Source: Diphasiastrum complanatum (lineage: Eukaryota > Streptophyta > Lycopodiopsida > Lycopodiales > Lycopodiaceae). From it: a DNA stretch of 64,000 nt. The stretch spans positions 36,864,361-36,928,360 of the forward strand of contig CM055106.1 in the NCBI GenBank assembly GCA_029204225.1, in the 5' to 3' direction. The position numbers and the translations under genes are program-made. Below are positions 34,250-50,787 of this stretch, one piece after another. Under the pieces are notes generated by a model. The model saw only the letters and a program-made list of their open reading frames with translations, did no database searches and had not been told where the DNA came from. Within the stretch, counting starts at the first letter, position 1. Every line of letters starts with the position of its first letter.

Positions 34250-35290
34250 AACTAGACAGAAGAATGTAGTAGAGATAGCTGGGTACTGGATTGCTTCAGT
34301 GCCAATACAATGGTGGTGTTCCAGGTTTTTTTTTTGAAAAAAAGAAAGAAAAGAGTAAATAAAAAATTGATCAATATGGATGAAGACATTACAAAAAAAA
34401 AAATGTAGAATAATAGATGGATGTAACAGAAGGATCCAACAATTGGATATAACAGATGAACAAGATGAAGGTTATACGGAATGGAGATGGTAAAAAAGTG
34501 AACGTTGTCGCGGCATAGATGGTAACTGATGTGAAGGAACAGTGGCAACTATGGTAGTGACACCTTTCTAATAGATCAGGTAAACCCTAACTTGTTCGCT
34601 CTGACATTTAGTTGAAACTACTCTTTAATTAAAATAGGACTACATTGCATTCAACTTTACAAAGTATATGTGGTTGCGTATGCAGATCAATCCAGAGCAA
34701 CTAGATGAGCAGATTGATCAAGAACTTGTGCAGGAGGAGGGGATGGCGATGACAGTGGCGGGGGTGATGACGACGAGGAAGAAAGCATTCGTAGAGGTGA
34801 TGACTTCTTCTCAGATGAAAATTGAAGCTGCACATGTACAAATGTAAATAAGTTTTTGTAAATAGAATACATATGCGTGTACATTATGAAATAGAATATG
34901 TAGCACAAATAGGGAGCAATTTTTATCAATGTTAGTGCTCACCTCAGAAATAGCTAGCATAAGAATCCTCTCTCAAAAATGAGAGAACATGTCCAAAAAT
35001 GCCTCTACAAAATTTCAGGTCTTGTTCTTCATCAATGAATTATACTCAGCATGCATGGTAGGACGCCAATTGTCTGCATTTGAGCTTGACAATGCTTCTG
35101 TTGCTGAAGTAGATTCATCGTTGCTGATGAATGCTTGAGGGGTAAAATGATCAGGTTCTTGTCGATGTCGTGCAGATCTTCAAATATGACCCTACACTCA
35201 GTCCTCGACAATACACTGTCACTCATTCAAACGTCGATCATAGATTTACAATGTCCGAGTATCCATAAGAAAATTTCAATAAATAATGAT
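34250..35290. other. Unassigned; probable interior of a decayed minus-strand copia
   Basis: Sequence between the gag start at 35581 and the relic at 34249. Around 35030-35230 a minus-strand frame may continue gag, but no motif was recognised. The Ser/Pro-run frame at 34687-34929 is low-complexity. Confidence 0.35.
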
Positions 35291-35581
35291 TTACAATGAC
35301 ACGATCAATGAATTCCAAGCTTCCAAAGATGATGTGCGCTTACCAACTTCCTTGAGAAGTTCATTGGTAACATTCATCTTTATCATGTGTAGAGCCTTCT
35401 TGGCCCTCTTGTCATACCTCAATTGATCTTGTTGTGTTGCTGGTCTCTCCTCCAAACCTACAACAATATCCAAAACATCATTCATCTCAAGAAGTGACTC
35501 CATCCTCACTTTCCACAATGAATAGCTACTTGAGGTAAGCCTATCATTGGCTTCCAACATGACTCCAATTGAGGTTGCCAT
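35291..35581 (-). pseudogene. Ty1-copia gag, N-terminal part
   Basis: The 96-codon frame starts MATSIGVMLEANDRLTSSSY and continues SLWKVRMESLLEMNDVLDIV, the usual copia gag start (L-x-G-x-NY-x-x-WK-x-x-M, here with DRLTSSSYSLWK). The second half, DKRAKKALHMIKMNVTNELL, matches the following gag helix. It lies 0.6 kb inside the primer site at 36169, in the right orientation. The frame breaks at 35291. Confidence 0.8.
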
Positions 35582-36168
35582 GTAGCAATGACTTGATCTT
35601 CTCTTTCAACCTGTTTCAATACACAAAGTGCTCCTTTGAACAACAACAAATGCTTTCAAAAGAAATCACAAAGATTTGAAACTATCTCACAAATTTTCTT
35701 CTAGCACTTATCCAAGCAAATCAACACATAGAATCATGGGTCTTGATCAACCTATGATCTATCCTCAATCTAATGACTTTTGCCACTTCCTAAGATTAAA
35801 ACACACTCAAATGAAGTCCAGCAACCTCACTATCTAGAGATCCAATCAAAATTAGGGTTTTGACAAAATCACAAAAAATTGACTATTCCAAATCTACATG
35901 CAAATGCTGAAAATTTGATATGCAATCTATAAGCCACCACTTAGGCTGATCCAATGATCCAAAAATCGGCCAAATCCAGTATGTGAATTCAAAAATTGGA
36001 ATTGATCAAGTATTTGACCTATATAGTGTTTTGATCTACACAAGATCCAATCTACCAAAGCGAAAAACTTGATTTTGGTGTAAAATCCTCTCTAGCATGC
36101 TCTAGACTTGATATCTTCACCAAATCATTGATAGATCTGATTTTTTTTTTTCATAACCTGAAACACAA

Positions 36169-36704
36169 GCTCTGATACCATGTGAAAGATTTCATATCCT
36201 TAATATCCAGTCTACTTGAATGATCTTTGGTTAGAAAGAGAAATACACTACCAATCTCACCAATGTAGAAAAGTCAGCATCTACACACAAAATGAGATGC
36301 AAACACCAATAGAACTTGATCAAACTTGAATGAAATGGTAAAGTACTATTGTTGTCCATACAAAACCAGCAAGATACTATATTTCACACATGTGGATCCA
36401 AAAATAGCAAATATAGATCATTCTACACATAGAATTGCAAGCAATCACCAAGATAGTGCACCAATGGATAGTAGAACCCAAGAGAACCATGTATAAGCAT
36501 GAAATGAGATAGAGAAGAGAGAAGATTACTCTCTCCATGAGTTACATCCTTTTATAACAGGTTCAAACCCTATCTGGCCACTTGGCTTTCTATTAATTTT
36601 GGGTCTAGATTCAATGTACCCAACTATTCAAATTTGAATCTACTCAAACTAAAGAGCCAAGACCTTCATTTATCTCAAATTTATGGTGGAGAACCAACTT
36701 AACA
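36169..36704 (-). mobile_element. 5' LTR and primer-binding site of a minus-strand copia element
   Basis: On the minus strand an LTR starting TGTTAAGTTGG (upper bound 36704) and ending CTTTCACA (lower bound 36181) is followed directly by TGGTATCAGAGC (36169-36180), an exact initiator-Met tRNA primer site. LTR length is 524 bp with TG...CA ends. The gag at 35291-35581 follows. A 3' LTR was not recognised. Confidence 0.8.
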
Positions 36705-36719
36705 ATACAATTAAGATTT

Positions 36720-37217
36720 AGAATAATAGTGGTGAATATATTTCAAAATATTTTTGGAAATTTGTAGCACACACAATATCCAAAGGCAAATCTCATGCCC
36801 AAGGACACCTCAACAAAATGGTGCTGCCAAGTGGAAGAATACGACTCTATGTGAATGTGCTAAAGCTATTCTTTTAAAAAGTCACTTCCTATTCACTCTT
36901 GGGTTCTTGATGAGTGAGTACAATCACTCTCTTTACCACAAGTCTATTGTGAATCATATCACTTTCCTATTGCTCTATGTTTATGATATTGTACTCATTA
37001 GGAAATGTGAAAGATTCAACTAGTTTCATCACATTTTGCTATATTTTCATATTTGGCATATTGAGGCCAAAACTTGTTTAAGACTTAGAGATTGACTTTT
37101 CAAAGTTCATTAGTCTAAATTTCATTTGAATAAACACTTTTTGAAAGTGTGGGAAAGTTAGAATGCTACTAAAATCATCAATCAAGGTGACAATCATGCT
37201 TGGTCCTCCAAGGCTTG
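36720..37217 (+). pseudogene. Copia integrase/RT splice with antisense integrase piece
   Basis: The + frame 36754-37023 joins an integrase fragment (CSTHNIQRQISCPRTPQQNG, the region before the catalytic Glu, which is replaced: AAKWKN for VAERKN) to the RT active-site region (LLLYVYDIVL, where YVDD has become YVYD). Immediately downstream, the minus strand reads GGPSMIVTLIDDFSSILTF, an integrase core piece in the opposite direction. The last 349 bp (36869-37217) are duplicated at 37738-38083. A composite of deletions and inversion. Confidence 0.7.
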
Positions 37218-38083
37218 ACAATCACAAGACCTCATTATTTTCCCGTATGTGATTGATTGTAATTTCAACCCTCAAATTAAGAAGACCTCACGGGTGGAAT
37301 ATTGAAAATATGGGAGATAATTTGAAAATATGGACTTTGGAGCCCTCGTGGATGGAATCTTGAAAATATGTAAATCTCATGAATAAGATTACTAACAAAT
37401 CTTGAAAATGAGTAACTCTTGTGTGACATGCCCACCTTGCTACCGAATTTGTTTGTGGGCTCCTAGGCTAAGCTTTTGTCAGATGGCATGCATTCATTGT
37501 TTGCAAGCTTCACATATTTCAAGTGCTACATGTGTTGTGCCATGTGGCATGAAGTCATAGATCATAAATATTTTATGGGCCCCACATGTTGAAGCTTTAG
37601 GCCATTTTTTTCCCAAGTGGCATGAATTCATGGATTATTTGTTGGGCCCCACATATTTGAGCTCTATTCTAGGGTTGTGCCATGTGGCATTAGTTTATCA
37701 AAAATATTTTTCTCAACACACATTATAAATATATATTCTTTTAAAAAGTCACTTTCTATTCACTCTTGGGTCTTGATGAGTGAGTACAATCACTCTCTTT
37801 ACCACAAGTCTATTGTGAATTACATCACTTTCTTATTGCTCTATGTTGATGATATTGTACTCATTAGGAAATGTGAAAGATTTAACTAGTTTCATCACAT
37901 TTTGCTATATTTTCATATTTGGCATATTGAGGCCAAAACTTGTTTTAGACTTAGAGATTGACTTTTCAAAGTTCATTAGTCTAAATTTCTTTTGAATAAA
38001 CACTTTTTGAAAGTGTGGGAAAGTTAGAATGCTACTAAAATCATCAATCAAGGTGACAATCATGCTTGGTCCTCCAAGGCTTG
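36869..38083. repeat. 349-bp direct repeat (36869-37217 and 37738-38083)
   Basis: Both copies start CTTTTAAAAAGTCACTT and end CATGCTTGGTCCTCCAAGGC followed by TTG. They are nearly identical; visible differences include GGGTTCTTGATG against GGGTCTTGATG and YVYDI against YVDDI in the RT frame. The left arm of the inverted repeat at 37218-38798 sits exactly between them. Confidence 0.85.
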
Positions 38084-38798
38084 TCTTTCTAAATGAGCGA
38101 GTTGAAAGGACTCCTTGAATCTTGAAGAAGATCTTCAAAACTTGAACTTGTGTGACTTGAAATTGCACATGCTTGGAAAATCTTGCTACTTCTTATGACT
38201 AAATAATGTGTATTTAGAGGCACATTGTAGGGATATAATGTCCATAGTAACGACGAGACAAGAGGACGAGCACCATGTTTCTAGAATGTGACATATTTTG
38301 AACCATAATGAGTGTTGAGAAAAATATTTCTGATAAACTAATGCCACATGGCACAACCCTAGAATAGAGCTCGAATATGTGGGGCCCAACAAAACACCCA
38401 TAATCCATGACTTCTGCCACTTGGGAGAAAAATGGCCTAAAGCTTCAACATGTGGGGCCCATAAAATATTTATGATCCATGACTTCATGCCACATGGCAC
38501 AACCCGTGTAGCACTTGAAATATGTGAAACTTGCAAACAATGAATGCATGCCATCTAACAAAAGCTTAGCCTAGGAGCCCACAAACAAATTCGGTAGCAA
38601 GGTGAGCATGTCACACAAGAGTTACTCATTTTCAAGATTTGTTAGTAATCTTATTCATGAGATTTACATATTTTCAAGATTCCATCCATGAGGGCTCCAA
38701 AGTCCATATTTTCAAATGCTATCCCATATTTTCAATATTCCATCTGTGAGGCCTTACAATCAATCACATATGGGAAAATAATGAGGTCTTGTGATTAT
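37218..38798. mobile_element. Long inverted repeat (about 0.5-kb arms), possible foldback element
   Basis: The segment 37218-37738 is repeated in reverse complement at 38304-38798. Matching landmarks: AATCACAAGACCTCATTATT at 37219 against its reverse near 38797; CATGTTGAAGCTTTAGGCC near 37585 against its reverse near 38435; TTCTCAACACACATTATAA at the inner end against its reverse at 38304. Arms differ by scattered substitutions and small indels (left arm 521 bp, right arm 495 bp). The interior (37739-38303) holds the second copy of the 349-bp copia segment and about 220 bp of other sequence. Arms carry no coding motif. It could be a foldback-type transposon or the result of an inverted duplication. 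Confidence 0.75.
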
Positions 38799-39609
38799 GT
38801 ATTACTCGTTAGTTGAGAACCATTGCTTTGTAACAGGTTTGACTTGTGGGATTAGCAAGACTTGCTAAAGGTCTTGCTATGCCCAATACAAGATGTAATT
38901 GACAAATGGTTGAATGACACATCATCTACTTTTAAGAGGAGCTATATTATAATGTATAATAGCTCTCATCTCAAAAAATGAGAGTGTGCCACATCAGCAC
39001 TAATTCTGCCAATGCCGATCACAGGTGGTTCTTGTGAAGTGCTATGTTTTTTCATGGGCCTTGTTGGTCTTCTTGTTGGTCCTAACGTCTATGCAAAACT
39101 TTGATGGGCTCGTTGATCTCCCTCGACCTCGTCGTGCTCCTCCTTGCTCTATAGCTATGTTGCTTCTTGCTTTGGTGTCTTTTTTCCTACCATTCATTTA
39201 TGTCGTGTGATCATGTTGCATGATGGAGCTGTTCTTGCCTTCGTCCTTTGCCCTGACTTCTGCTATTTCTATGCTTAGCTGACTTTTTCCTTGCCATTAC
39301 TTTATGCATGTGATCATGCTCCGTGATGGAGCCGTGTTTGCCTCAGTCCTTTGCTTGTATTGAGATGGGCCCCCCACCTCCTCTTTGAATATTGTTAGCA
39401 CTGTCAATGACATTAGAGATGTGATTGCCAAACTTTACCTCTGAAAAAAAAAATCTGATTCATAATTATTGATGGAGATTCAATGTTGAATCACTTGAAT
39501 AATTTCAAGAATTTTCTTTAGTAGATGTCTGTCTCTAGTGCAGAATTTGACAATTTTGATGTTGTCATGAATATTCTACTGTTAAAAACTGCCAACTGAT
39601 AAAAATGTC
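38799..39609. other. Unassigned sequence with a small duplication
   Basis: Near 39219 and 39328 the phrase GTGATGGAGC, then TTGCCT, then GTCCTTTGC recurs (offset about 108 bp). No gene recognised; the 61-codon hydrophobic frame at 39025 has no support. Confidence 0.4.
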
Positions 39610-40060
39610 ATTTCTTACAAATGGATTTATCAAATACAAAGTTGATGGTTTAGTCAATCGATGGAAGGCAAGATTGGTTGCAAGGAGATTTTCTCAATTC
39701 CCAAATATCAAATTTTCGAAAGCAATTAGTCCTATCATAAAGCATACATCTATCAGACTTTAGCTTTCATTTGTAGTGGTGGTAGATCTAGAAGTTTATC
39801 AGATGGATGTACAAATATCAAATTTAAATGGTATTATTGTTGAAAACAATTACATGTCTCGACACAATGGTTATGAGCTAAAGAAAAAATTTCATCAAGC
39901 ATGCAAACTTCATAAAGCCATCTATGGGCTAAAACAATCATCTCATGCATGGCTCCATCAGATTAATCATCTCTTTATGGACCGAGGATATATACCAAGT
40001 TCAGTTGCTTACAACAATTCATGCTTCCATAATCCACATTTGGATTTTTTCTGCATATAG
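39610..40060 (+). pseudogene. Ty1-copia reverse transcriptase fragment
   Basis: With one stop, + reads NGFIKYKVDGLVNRWKARLV, ARRFSQ, KAISPIIKHTSIRL, DLEVYQMDVQISNLNG, NNYMSRHNGYELKKKFHQAC and KLHKAIYGLKQSSHAWLHQI. This follows the copia RT order KxKxDGxVxRxKARLVAKGF, SPVxKxxTIR, QMDVxxAFLxG, YMxQPxG, CKLxKALYGLKQAxRAW. The catalytic QMDV aspartate is kept, but AFL is replaced by ISN. The YVDD box is absent. Confidence 0.85.
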
Positions 40061-45051
<4,991 letters not shown>

Positions 45052-45118
45052 TGTTGGATTTTTATGCTCAGGTCCAAATCCGTTAAGTAATGAGCATCCT
45101 GAAATCTATACGTACTAC
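45052..45118 (+). mobile_element. Start of a copia LTR, interrupted
   Basis: TGTTGGATTTTTATGCTC directly after the polypurine tract marks the LTR start. The sequence is lost by about 45118 at an A10 tract where the minus-strand gypsy ORF region begins. The segment 53550-53758 on the far side of the gypsy element ends as an LTR (TTTTCAACA) before a primer site and may be the rest of the same LTR. Confidence 0.55.
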
Positions 45119-47702
45119 AAAAAAAAAAGTTCTTGAACTCGACTCACGTAAGCCCTGATGGCCGCATGGTCTCTCTCAAATAATTGTTGTCGCCACTCCG
45201 GTTGTGGTTGGAGAGCGGGTAAGGCTTGCAGTTCTTTTCCCTTGATGGTTTGAGCTGAGAATGATAACTGCCAGCCGCCTCTTGATGACTCATGGGGATA
45301 TTTAGATAAAAATTCATTGATGTTCTCCTCCATGGATCTCGGTCTTCGGAAGGCCCAGTTGGCAGATATCGTTTGTGACCCTCTGGATGATGTTGTTGGG
45401 CCCTGGCTGGTGGTTGCACCTTGGCTCTGGTCGCGCGTCTCAACGGCCGCATCTGTCTATCCCTGGTCCTGACCTTCGAACCCTTGATCTGGTTGAAATC
45501 CCCCTGCTGCCTGCTGGCTCTAGTCTTGGCTGGTTCTAGCCTGTGCAGCATCAAAATCAGGTGGCGGTGGAATTACCATGGGGGAGGGTTGGGCCTTCAT
45601 TTCCATGTATTTTTGGCATGCCTTGAGGGCTTGTTTGGCCTGGGCGAGCTCTTGCGTTGCGCTTGTCCGATACTTATTGAACTCCGCCTAGTAGTTGTTC
45701 AGGGTCTGGCTATAAATCTACACCTGACGCCGTAGAAGATTCATCTCTAATTGGGAAAGCGGCCTTGTGTCTAGTGCAGATTGAGCAAACCAGACGAGTT
45801 TTTCATCTTGTAAGGCTTTAACCTCTATCCCCAGGCGCATGTTCTCTGCTTCCAAAAGTGTAAGTAGCGTCTGGATGGGAACAAGCCATTGGGATACTTC
45901 AATTTGAAGCTCCTGCACCTTTGTGGAGGCCTCCGTCAGCACTTGGAGAGACTTTGAATATATTTGTTTAGGCCCTCCTCCTTCTGCTGCAACTTGGCAA
46001 TCTCCTGGTGCCCTGCTTGTTCGTGTTGTTGAGCTAGAATCAGCTCTTGCTGCAGCTTGGTGAGGTTTGCTTGCAGGTGTGTATTATTTGTTGCCAAATG
46101 TAGTACTCTACTTTCCAGAATAGCTTTGGCTGCTACCGCATCCAGGATGTATTTTCCTAGGGTTTGGTACGCCGTCGTTAGATCCGTGGGAGCAGCTGGT
46201 ACACTAGCACTGGCAGGGGCTTGTGTTGTATCGGCCCCGACGACTTGCGAAATTCCGTCGTCATTGTCCTCAATCAAGTTTTCATTTATCCTAATGCCAT
46301 ATGGGGAGGTAGGGTCAGTCCGATCTGGTAATGCGACAAAAATTGTTTGTACAAATGCGTCATCAGGTAGCGGTTGGCTGCCCTCGGCAACCTTTGGCGA
46401 AGAGGGTGGGGTGTGAGAAACAACTGTAGAAACAGGGGCGAGGACGGTTTGTCCGAACTAGAGGATGGGAGGAACAGTGGGGAATTGAAGGGTGGTGTGG
46501 AGTATGGAAGAAGGTGAGGATGGAGCGAAAAGTGTCTGGCGTGGGGGTGAAAAATTGATAACTTGCATCCATGCCAGAGTGTCGGGGGACAGTTGCGAAT
46601 CAGAAGGGTTGAATGTGAGAGGAGCAACGGTGGTGGCAGGAGTAATTGAGGATGCGATGGTGATGGATGGAGCAGCGGACACTAGAAGAGAAGTAGGAGT
46701 GGTATCAACAGAAGAAACGGGGATGGAGACAGAAACAGAAGTGGATGGAAAAGGAAGAGAGGTAGCGACAACAAAAATTAGAGTGGGGGGTTGCACGGAA
46801 GACGAAGTGGCGGTGGTTGATGGAGTAGTTAGTGCGGTAGTGGAGACACGTCGTCGAGTAACAGGTGGAGATGTGGATATAGAGGCAGCGCCACACATTC
46901 ATTTGCTGGCTGTTGTGTTAATGACTGCAGGTTGGGATGAGGTAGATGCTTGAGATGGTGGGTAAAGGTTAGTATGTGGCACCAGGGTAGATAGGAGGGA
47001 TGAGCGTTGGAAACCGCACACTTTTGTCTCGAGAAGTGCACAGGCAAAGTTACACAACAGGGGGCCTGCTGTGATTTGCTCACGGTTGTTGGGTTTGATG
47101 GAGTTTGTTAGTTCACGAATAAGGAAGCTATGCTAGTCGTATGGCACAACGGAGGGGTTAGGGTATTCCAGAAAGGATTCCACTATCTAACTCAGCAGCG
47201 TAGACTGGATTATGTCCTTGCGAAATGTTGAAATAACCAGAAAGTTATTTAACAAATGCGCAGCTGCCTGGATGACAAGTTCCGTGATAGCTTCTATCAG
47301 GTAACCATTGTTAGGAATTTTTGGTGTGGTTTGGGTGACGAATGGTTTGATCAGAGCTTTGGCGTGGCGATGGGAGATGGGTTGACGATCATCGGACATA
47401 GAGCCAATGGTGATCATCAAGTCAACGTTAATCTTGACCTTGTACACGGTACCTTGGTACAGGAAGTGGAAACGAGCCTTGTCCTCATCCCAGGTGGCAT
47501 AAGCGTGAAGGGCGAGGCCCATGTTAATCTCATAATGGAAGAGCGCCGAGTAAAAATCCATTGCTTCAAGGAGGGGCCCGATTGTCTGCAGCCATGGTTG
47601 GATCAAAGTGTCAGAAGGTAGAGGCCAAATCTGCGTGGCCTCGAGGATGTCACGCTGGATCACCTATTTGGCCCCAGAGTCTTCAATGGATGAGGAGACC
47701 AT
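45119..47702 (-). pseudogene. Extra ORF downstream of gypsy integrase, broken
   Basis: On the minus strand the ORF opens at an ATG near 47702, meets a TAG after twelve codons, and continues (47187-47663) with a folded-looking 158-residue domain (LEATQIWPLPSDTLIQPWLQ, LFHYEINMGLALHAYATWDE, GTVYKVKINVDLMITIGS). In shifted frames follow a Ser/Thr/Pro-rich region (46458-46898), a coiled coil rich in Gln and Leu (45936-46277: TKLQQELILAQQHEQAGHQE; 45718-45942: LLEAENMRLGIEVKALQDEK), and a Gln/Arg/Pro-rich tail (45144-45554). It resembles the additional 3' ORFs of Tat/Athila gypsy elements in position, but I do not recognise the domain and see no transmembrane segment as in env-like ORFs. At least three frameshifts and one stop make it inactive. 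Confidence 0.55.
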
Positions 47703-48806
47703 GTTAGCAATGATGATTAGTGGTCGAAAAAGTCAAAAAAGTAGAAAACGGTGGAAAATGAAAGGAAACAGTAGAAAACTGAGAATAGTGAGTGTTGGAT
47801 GACAATGATTGTAGTTCAGAGCGCAGATCAGTGTTTGATATGTGCAGATGACAGCTCGTAGAAAGTATGGTTGAAAATAGAGAACTTGGTATTTTCAGTG
47901 GAAATTTCGGCAGAGCTTCGCTAGCAAAGGTGACAAATGACTCGAATTCAGCCCTTATATAGCGGAATTTAGAGTGCGTATTAGGTGAAATTCACTTTCC
48001 CTTGTTCAGTTCCACCCAAATTTTGGCAGGCACCTTATTCACAAAATTCTAAGGCCTTAGGGAAGTCTGAGAGAGTTCAGAAGGTGATTTGACTGCCATG
48101 CGAAGGTTCTGCGAGAGTTCAGGCTGTTTGCGAGGGTTCAACTCTCGCAGGAAGTGATCTCTCACACAACTTGTTCCTGTGATTGGATTTTCAAGATCGG
48201 AACATGTAGGCAGGCTAATTTCACTACTCTGATTCCATTTAGGCACCTTGAGAGAGTTGGTAAGTTGATCTTGATGCTCTGTGAGGGTTCTGGGTATTCT
48301 GCTTCTGGGAACTCTCGCATACACTAAAAAACGATGATTCCTCCATCAAGAACTCTCGCAGAGATTTTCATGGATGCATCTAGGTCAGATCTGGTGACTG
48401 TCCAATTTTCAAGAGCTATCTCCAAGGGGATCTCAAAAAATCATGAAAAAATATTCCTTTAGAGTGTTTTTTGACGAGATCTTGAGATTTTCTGATTTTA
48501 ACTTTTGCAAACTGGTAATCAGCTTGATCCAGGCTTGATCTGACTGTTGGTAGTGCTCTAAAAGTTCTGATGGATTCTTGGTAGTAGATCCCTCAGTCAG
48601 TCTGATGATCTGTTTCCTTTTTTGCCCTATCAAGATATGGATCCTCCTTGGATTCTGATGGATTTCTCCGATCCTGCTAGATCTGGCTGAATCTTGATGG
48701 ATTTAGTTTGATTTGGCTGGATCTCCTTAGATCTAGCGGTAATGGCTGAGCCGATAAGCTTTTTGTAACGTGTCACCCCCAATCTGGATCTGTCTTACTG
48801 TGGTGG
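47703..48806 (-). promoter_or_regulatory. Inter-ORF region with TATA-like box and GCGAGAGTT words
   Basis: On the minus strand CGCTATATAAGGGCTG (near 47957-47972) lies about 260 bp before the ATG at 47702 and looks like a core promoter for the downstream ORF. Further upstream (48060-48370) the words GCGAGAGTT and AACTCTCGC recur at least five times in both orientations, as they do in the element's 5' leader at 51660-52440. No long frame is open here. Confidence 0.45.
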
Positions 48807-50301
48807 CTAGTACTTGTGCAATCGACTGCCATTGATGGGTGTATCGAAGGGCGTCCCATCAAGCTGTTCTAAATTCATGGCCCCATGATTAAGAATTTCC
48901 TTGATCCTATAAGGACCTTCGCCCGTGAATTTTAACTTCCCCTTGATCGCCTTGGTTTTATACATTAGGACCAGATCTCTTGAACAAAAGATCCTTCTTT
49001 TGTAATCTGCGATCATGCCAAGCCTTGCGTCTTTTCTTTTCCGCTGCCAGTGCATGCACAGCTAGTAAGCGTGTTTCATAGAGTTTATGCAGAGCTTTGT
49101 GACGTAGCTGTAGAGATTTGGACTCATCAAGACATTGCGCGATGGCAATCCTTAATGATGGAACTAAAAACTCTACTGGCATCACAGCATCCTGACCATA
49201 TACCAATTGGAAGCGTGTTTGATCAGTGCTCCCTTTATATGTTGTCCTGAATGCCCACAATGCAGCATGCAACTTGTGTTCCCAATCTGATCTGCTAGCT
49301 TCAACTGTTTTCGTGAGCACGCTACACATGATCTTATTGGATGATTCTGCTTGCCCATTACCATGAGGATAATAAGGTGTACTGGTTCTGTGGATCACGA
49401 AGAATTCCTCCAACAGAACCTTGATGGTCTCGTTGATGAAATGGCTTCTGCGATCACTAACTAGTTCCACTGGGCACCTGAAGCGCACAATGATATTTTT
49501 ATAAAGGAACTTAGCAGTGGTTCTAGCATCTGCTACTCGTACTGCCTTGGCTTCGACCCATTTGGTGAGGTAGTCTGTGGCTACGATTATGTATTGAACC
49601 TCAGAACTCCTTGCTGCAGGGTGAATTGGACCAATATAATCCAATCCCCATTTTTCGAATGGTGCTTGGGCTAAGACTGGGTGCAGTAGATCATAGTTCA
49701 ATCTTGTTGGTCTTCTTGCCCTTTGGCACACATTGCACTTTTTCAAGTATTCCTCTGTGTCTTTATAAATCGTTGGCCACCAACATCCTGATTGCAGGAT
49801 CTTGCGAACTGTAATGTCAGATGCAAAATGACCTCCACCCATGCCTTCATGTGAAAGCGGAATGATTTGGGTGGTCTCATGAGGAAGAATACATCGCCGA
49901 AGAATTCCGTCCGGACCTCTTCGGTACAACTGGCCGACAATCAACTGATAAGGTCTAGCTTTCAAGATCAATTTTCGCTGTTCTGCCTTTGGTAGTGATT
50001 TCTCTGGTTGGCCCCACATTAGACATTCGACAATGTCGGGAGTCCAATCTGGTACCATATCTACGTAAAATAAGGCAGCATCTGCCAGCTCATCGTCGAG
50101 TTGGGTTGCAATCTCCTTTCTCTTGATTCCTGACACATGATTTGCCATGTAGTGTTGTTTTCCCTTGCGAACTACTATCCGAAAATCAAATTCCAACAAC
50201 AACAGGAGCCATCTGGTGATTCTCCTGGTGTTGCAAGTTTTATTAACGAGATATAGCAAGGGTTGATGGTTCGTATAAAAAGCAAAACGAGTGGCCATCA
50301 A
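48807..50301 (-). pseudogene. Ty3-gypsy RNase H end and integrase (Tat/Athila-like)
   Basis: The 447-codon frame (48958-50301) begins in RNase H (FAFYTNHQPLLYLVNK, then RITRWLLLLLEFDFRIVVRK) and covers the integrase. The zinc-binding HHCC module reads HEGMGGGHFASDITVRKILQ with CNVCQR. The catalytic triad is visible: D in WGLDYIGPI, D in LVSDRRSHF, E in GNGQAESSN. The C-terminal part continues in another frame (48807-49055: GPYRIKEILNHGAMNLEQLD). GLDYIGPI and the family of primer site suggest the Tat/Athila side of gypsy. Only a frameshift near 48990 breaks it. Confidence 0.9.
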
Positions 50302-50787
50302 ATAGTGTCAAAACTTCTTAACCGCATAGATCATTGCCAGCGCTTCTCGCCTTGTGGTTGAATAATTCATTTCGATATCACTGAGCTATCGGCTTGAAAA
50401 TAGGATTGGAAAATCTTTTTTGTGTTCACCTAGCTGGGTTAAGACTGCTCCAACTGCATACTTCGATGCATCTATATGCACGTGGAACTCAATGGACCAA
50501 TTGGGTGGTCGTAGGATTGGTGCTGAGACCAATGCATCCTTAATCTTCTGGAAAGCCTTTAGAGCTTCGTCATTCCAATGTGGATCCGTTGTGAGCTTGT
50601 AAATTGGTCTGGCTAATTCCGCAAAATCAAGAATGAAGATCCTATAATAGTTAACATGACCCATGAAAATGTAGACCTCGCGGATCGTCCCCGATGGTGG
50701 TAGATCAGCAATGATCCTGATCTTTGATAGATCTGTGGCGATCCTGTGTCTTGACACTATATGGCCGAATATCAAGCCATGTGTCAC
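50302..50787 (-). pseudogene. Ty3-gypsy RT C-terminus and RNase H N-terminus
   Basis: The frame 50386-50787 starts after the RT active site with FGHIVSRHRIATDLSKIRII and ADLPPSGTIREVYIFMGHVN (family FLGxxNYYRxFI), and enters RNase H with FHVHIDASKYAVGAVLTQLG. Between 50386 and 50301 the reading LSDIEMNYSTTRREALAMIY continues RNase H in frame but with two stops (after FSSR and after VKKF). The protease and the RT fingers/palm with YVDD are missing: the frame abuts gag at 50787. Confidence 0.9.

Noticed and set aside
39025-39210. A 61-codon hydrophobic frame as a small membrane protein gene.
   Set aside because: No start context, no family resemblance and a local duplication nearby; hydrophobicity follows from T-rich sequence.
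46492-46953. A 153-codon + frame rich in Val, Glu and Gly opposite the Pro-rich region of the gypsy extra ORF.
   Set aside because: It is the antisense shadow of a Ser/Thr/Pro-rich frame; composition alone keeps it open.
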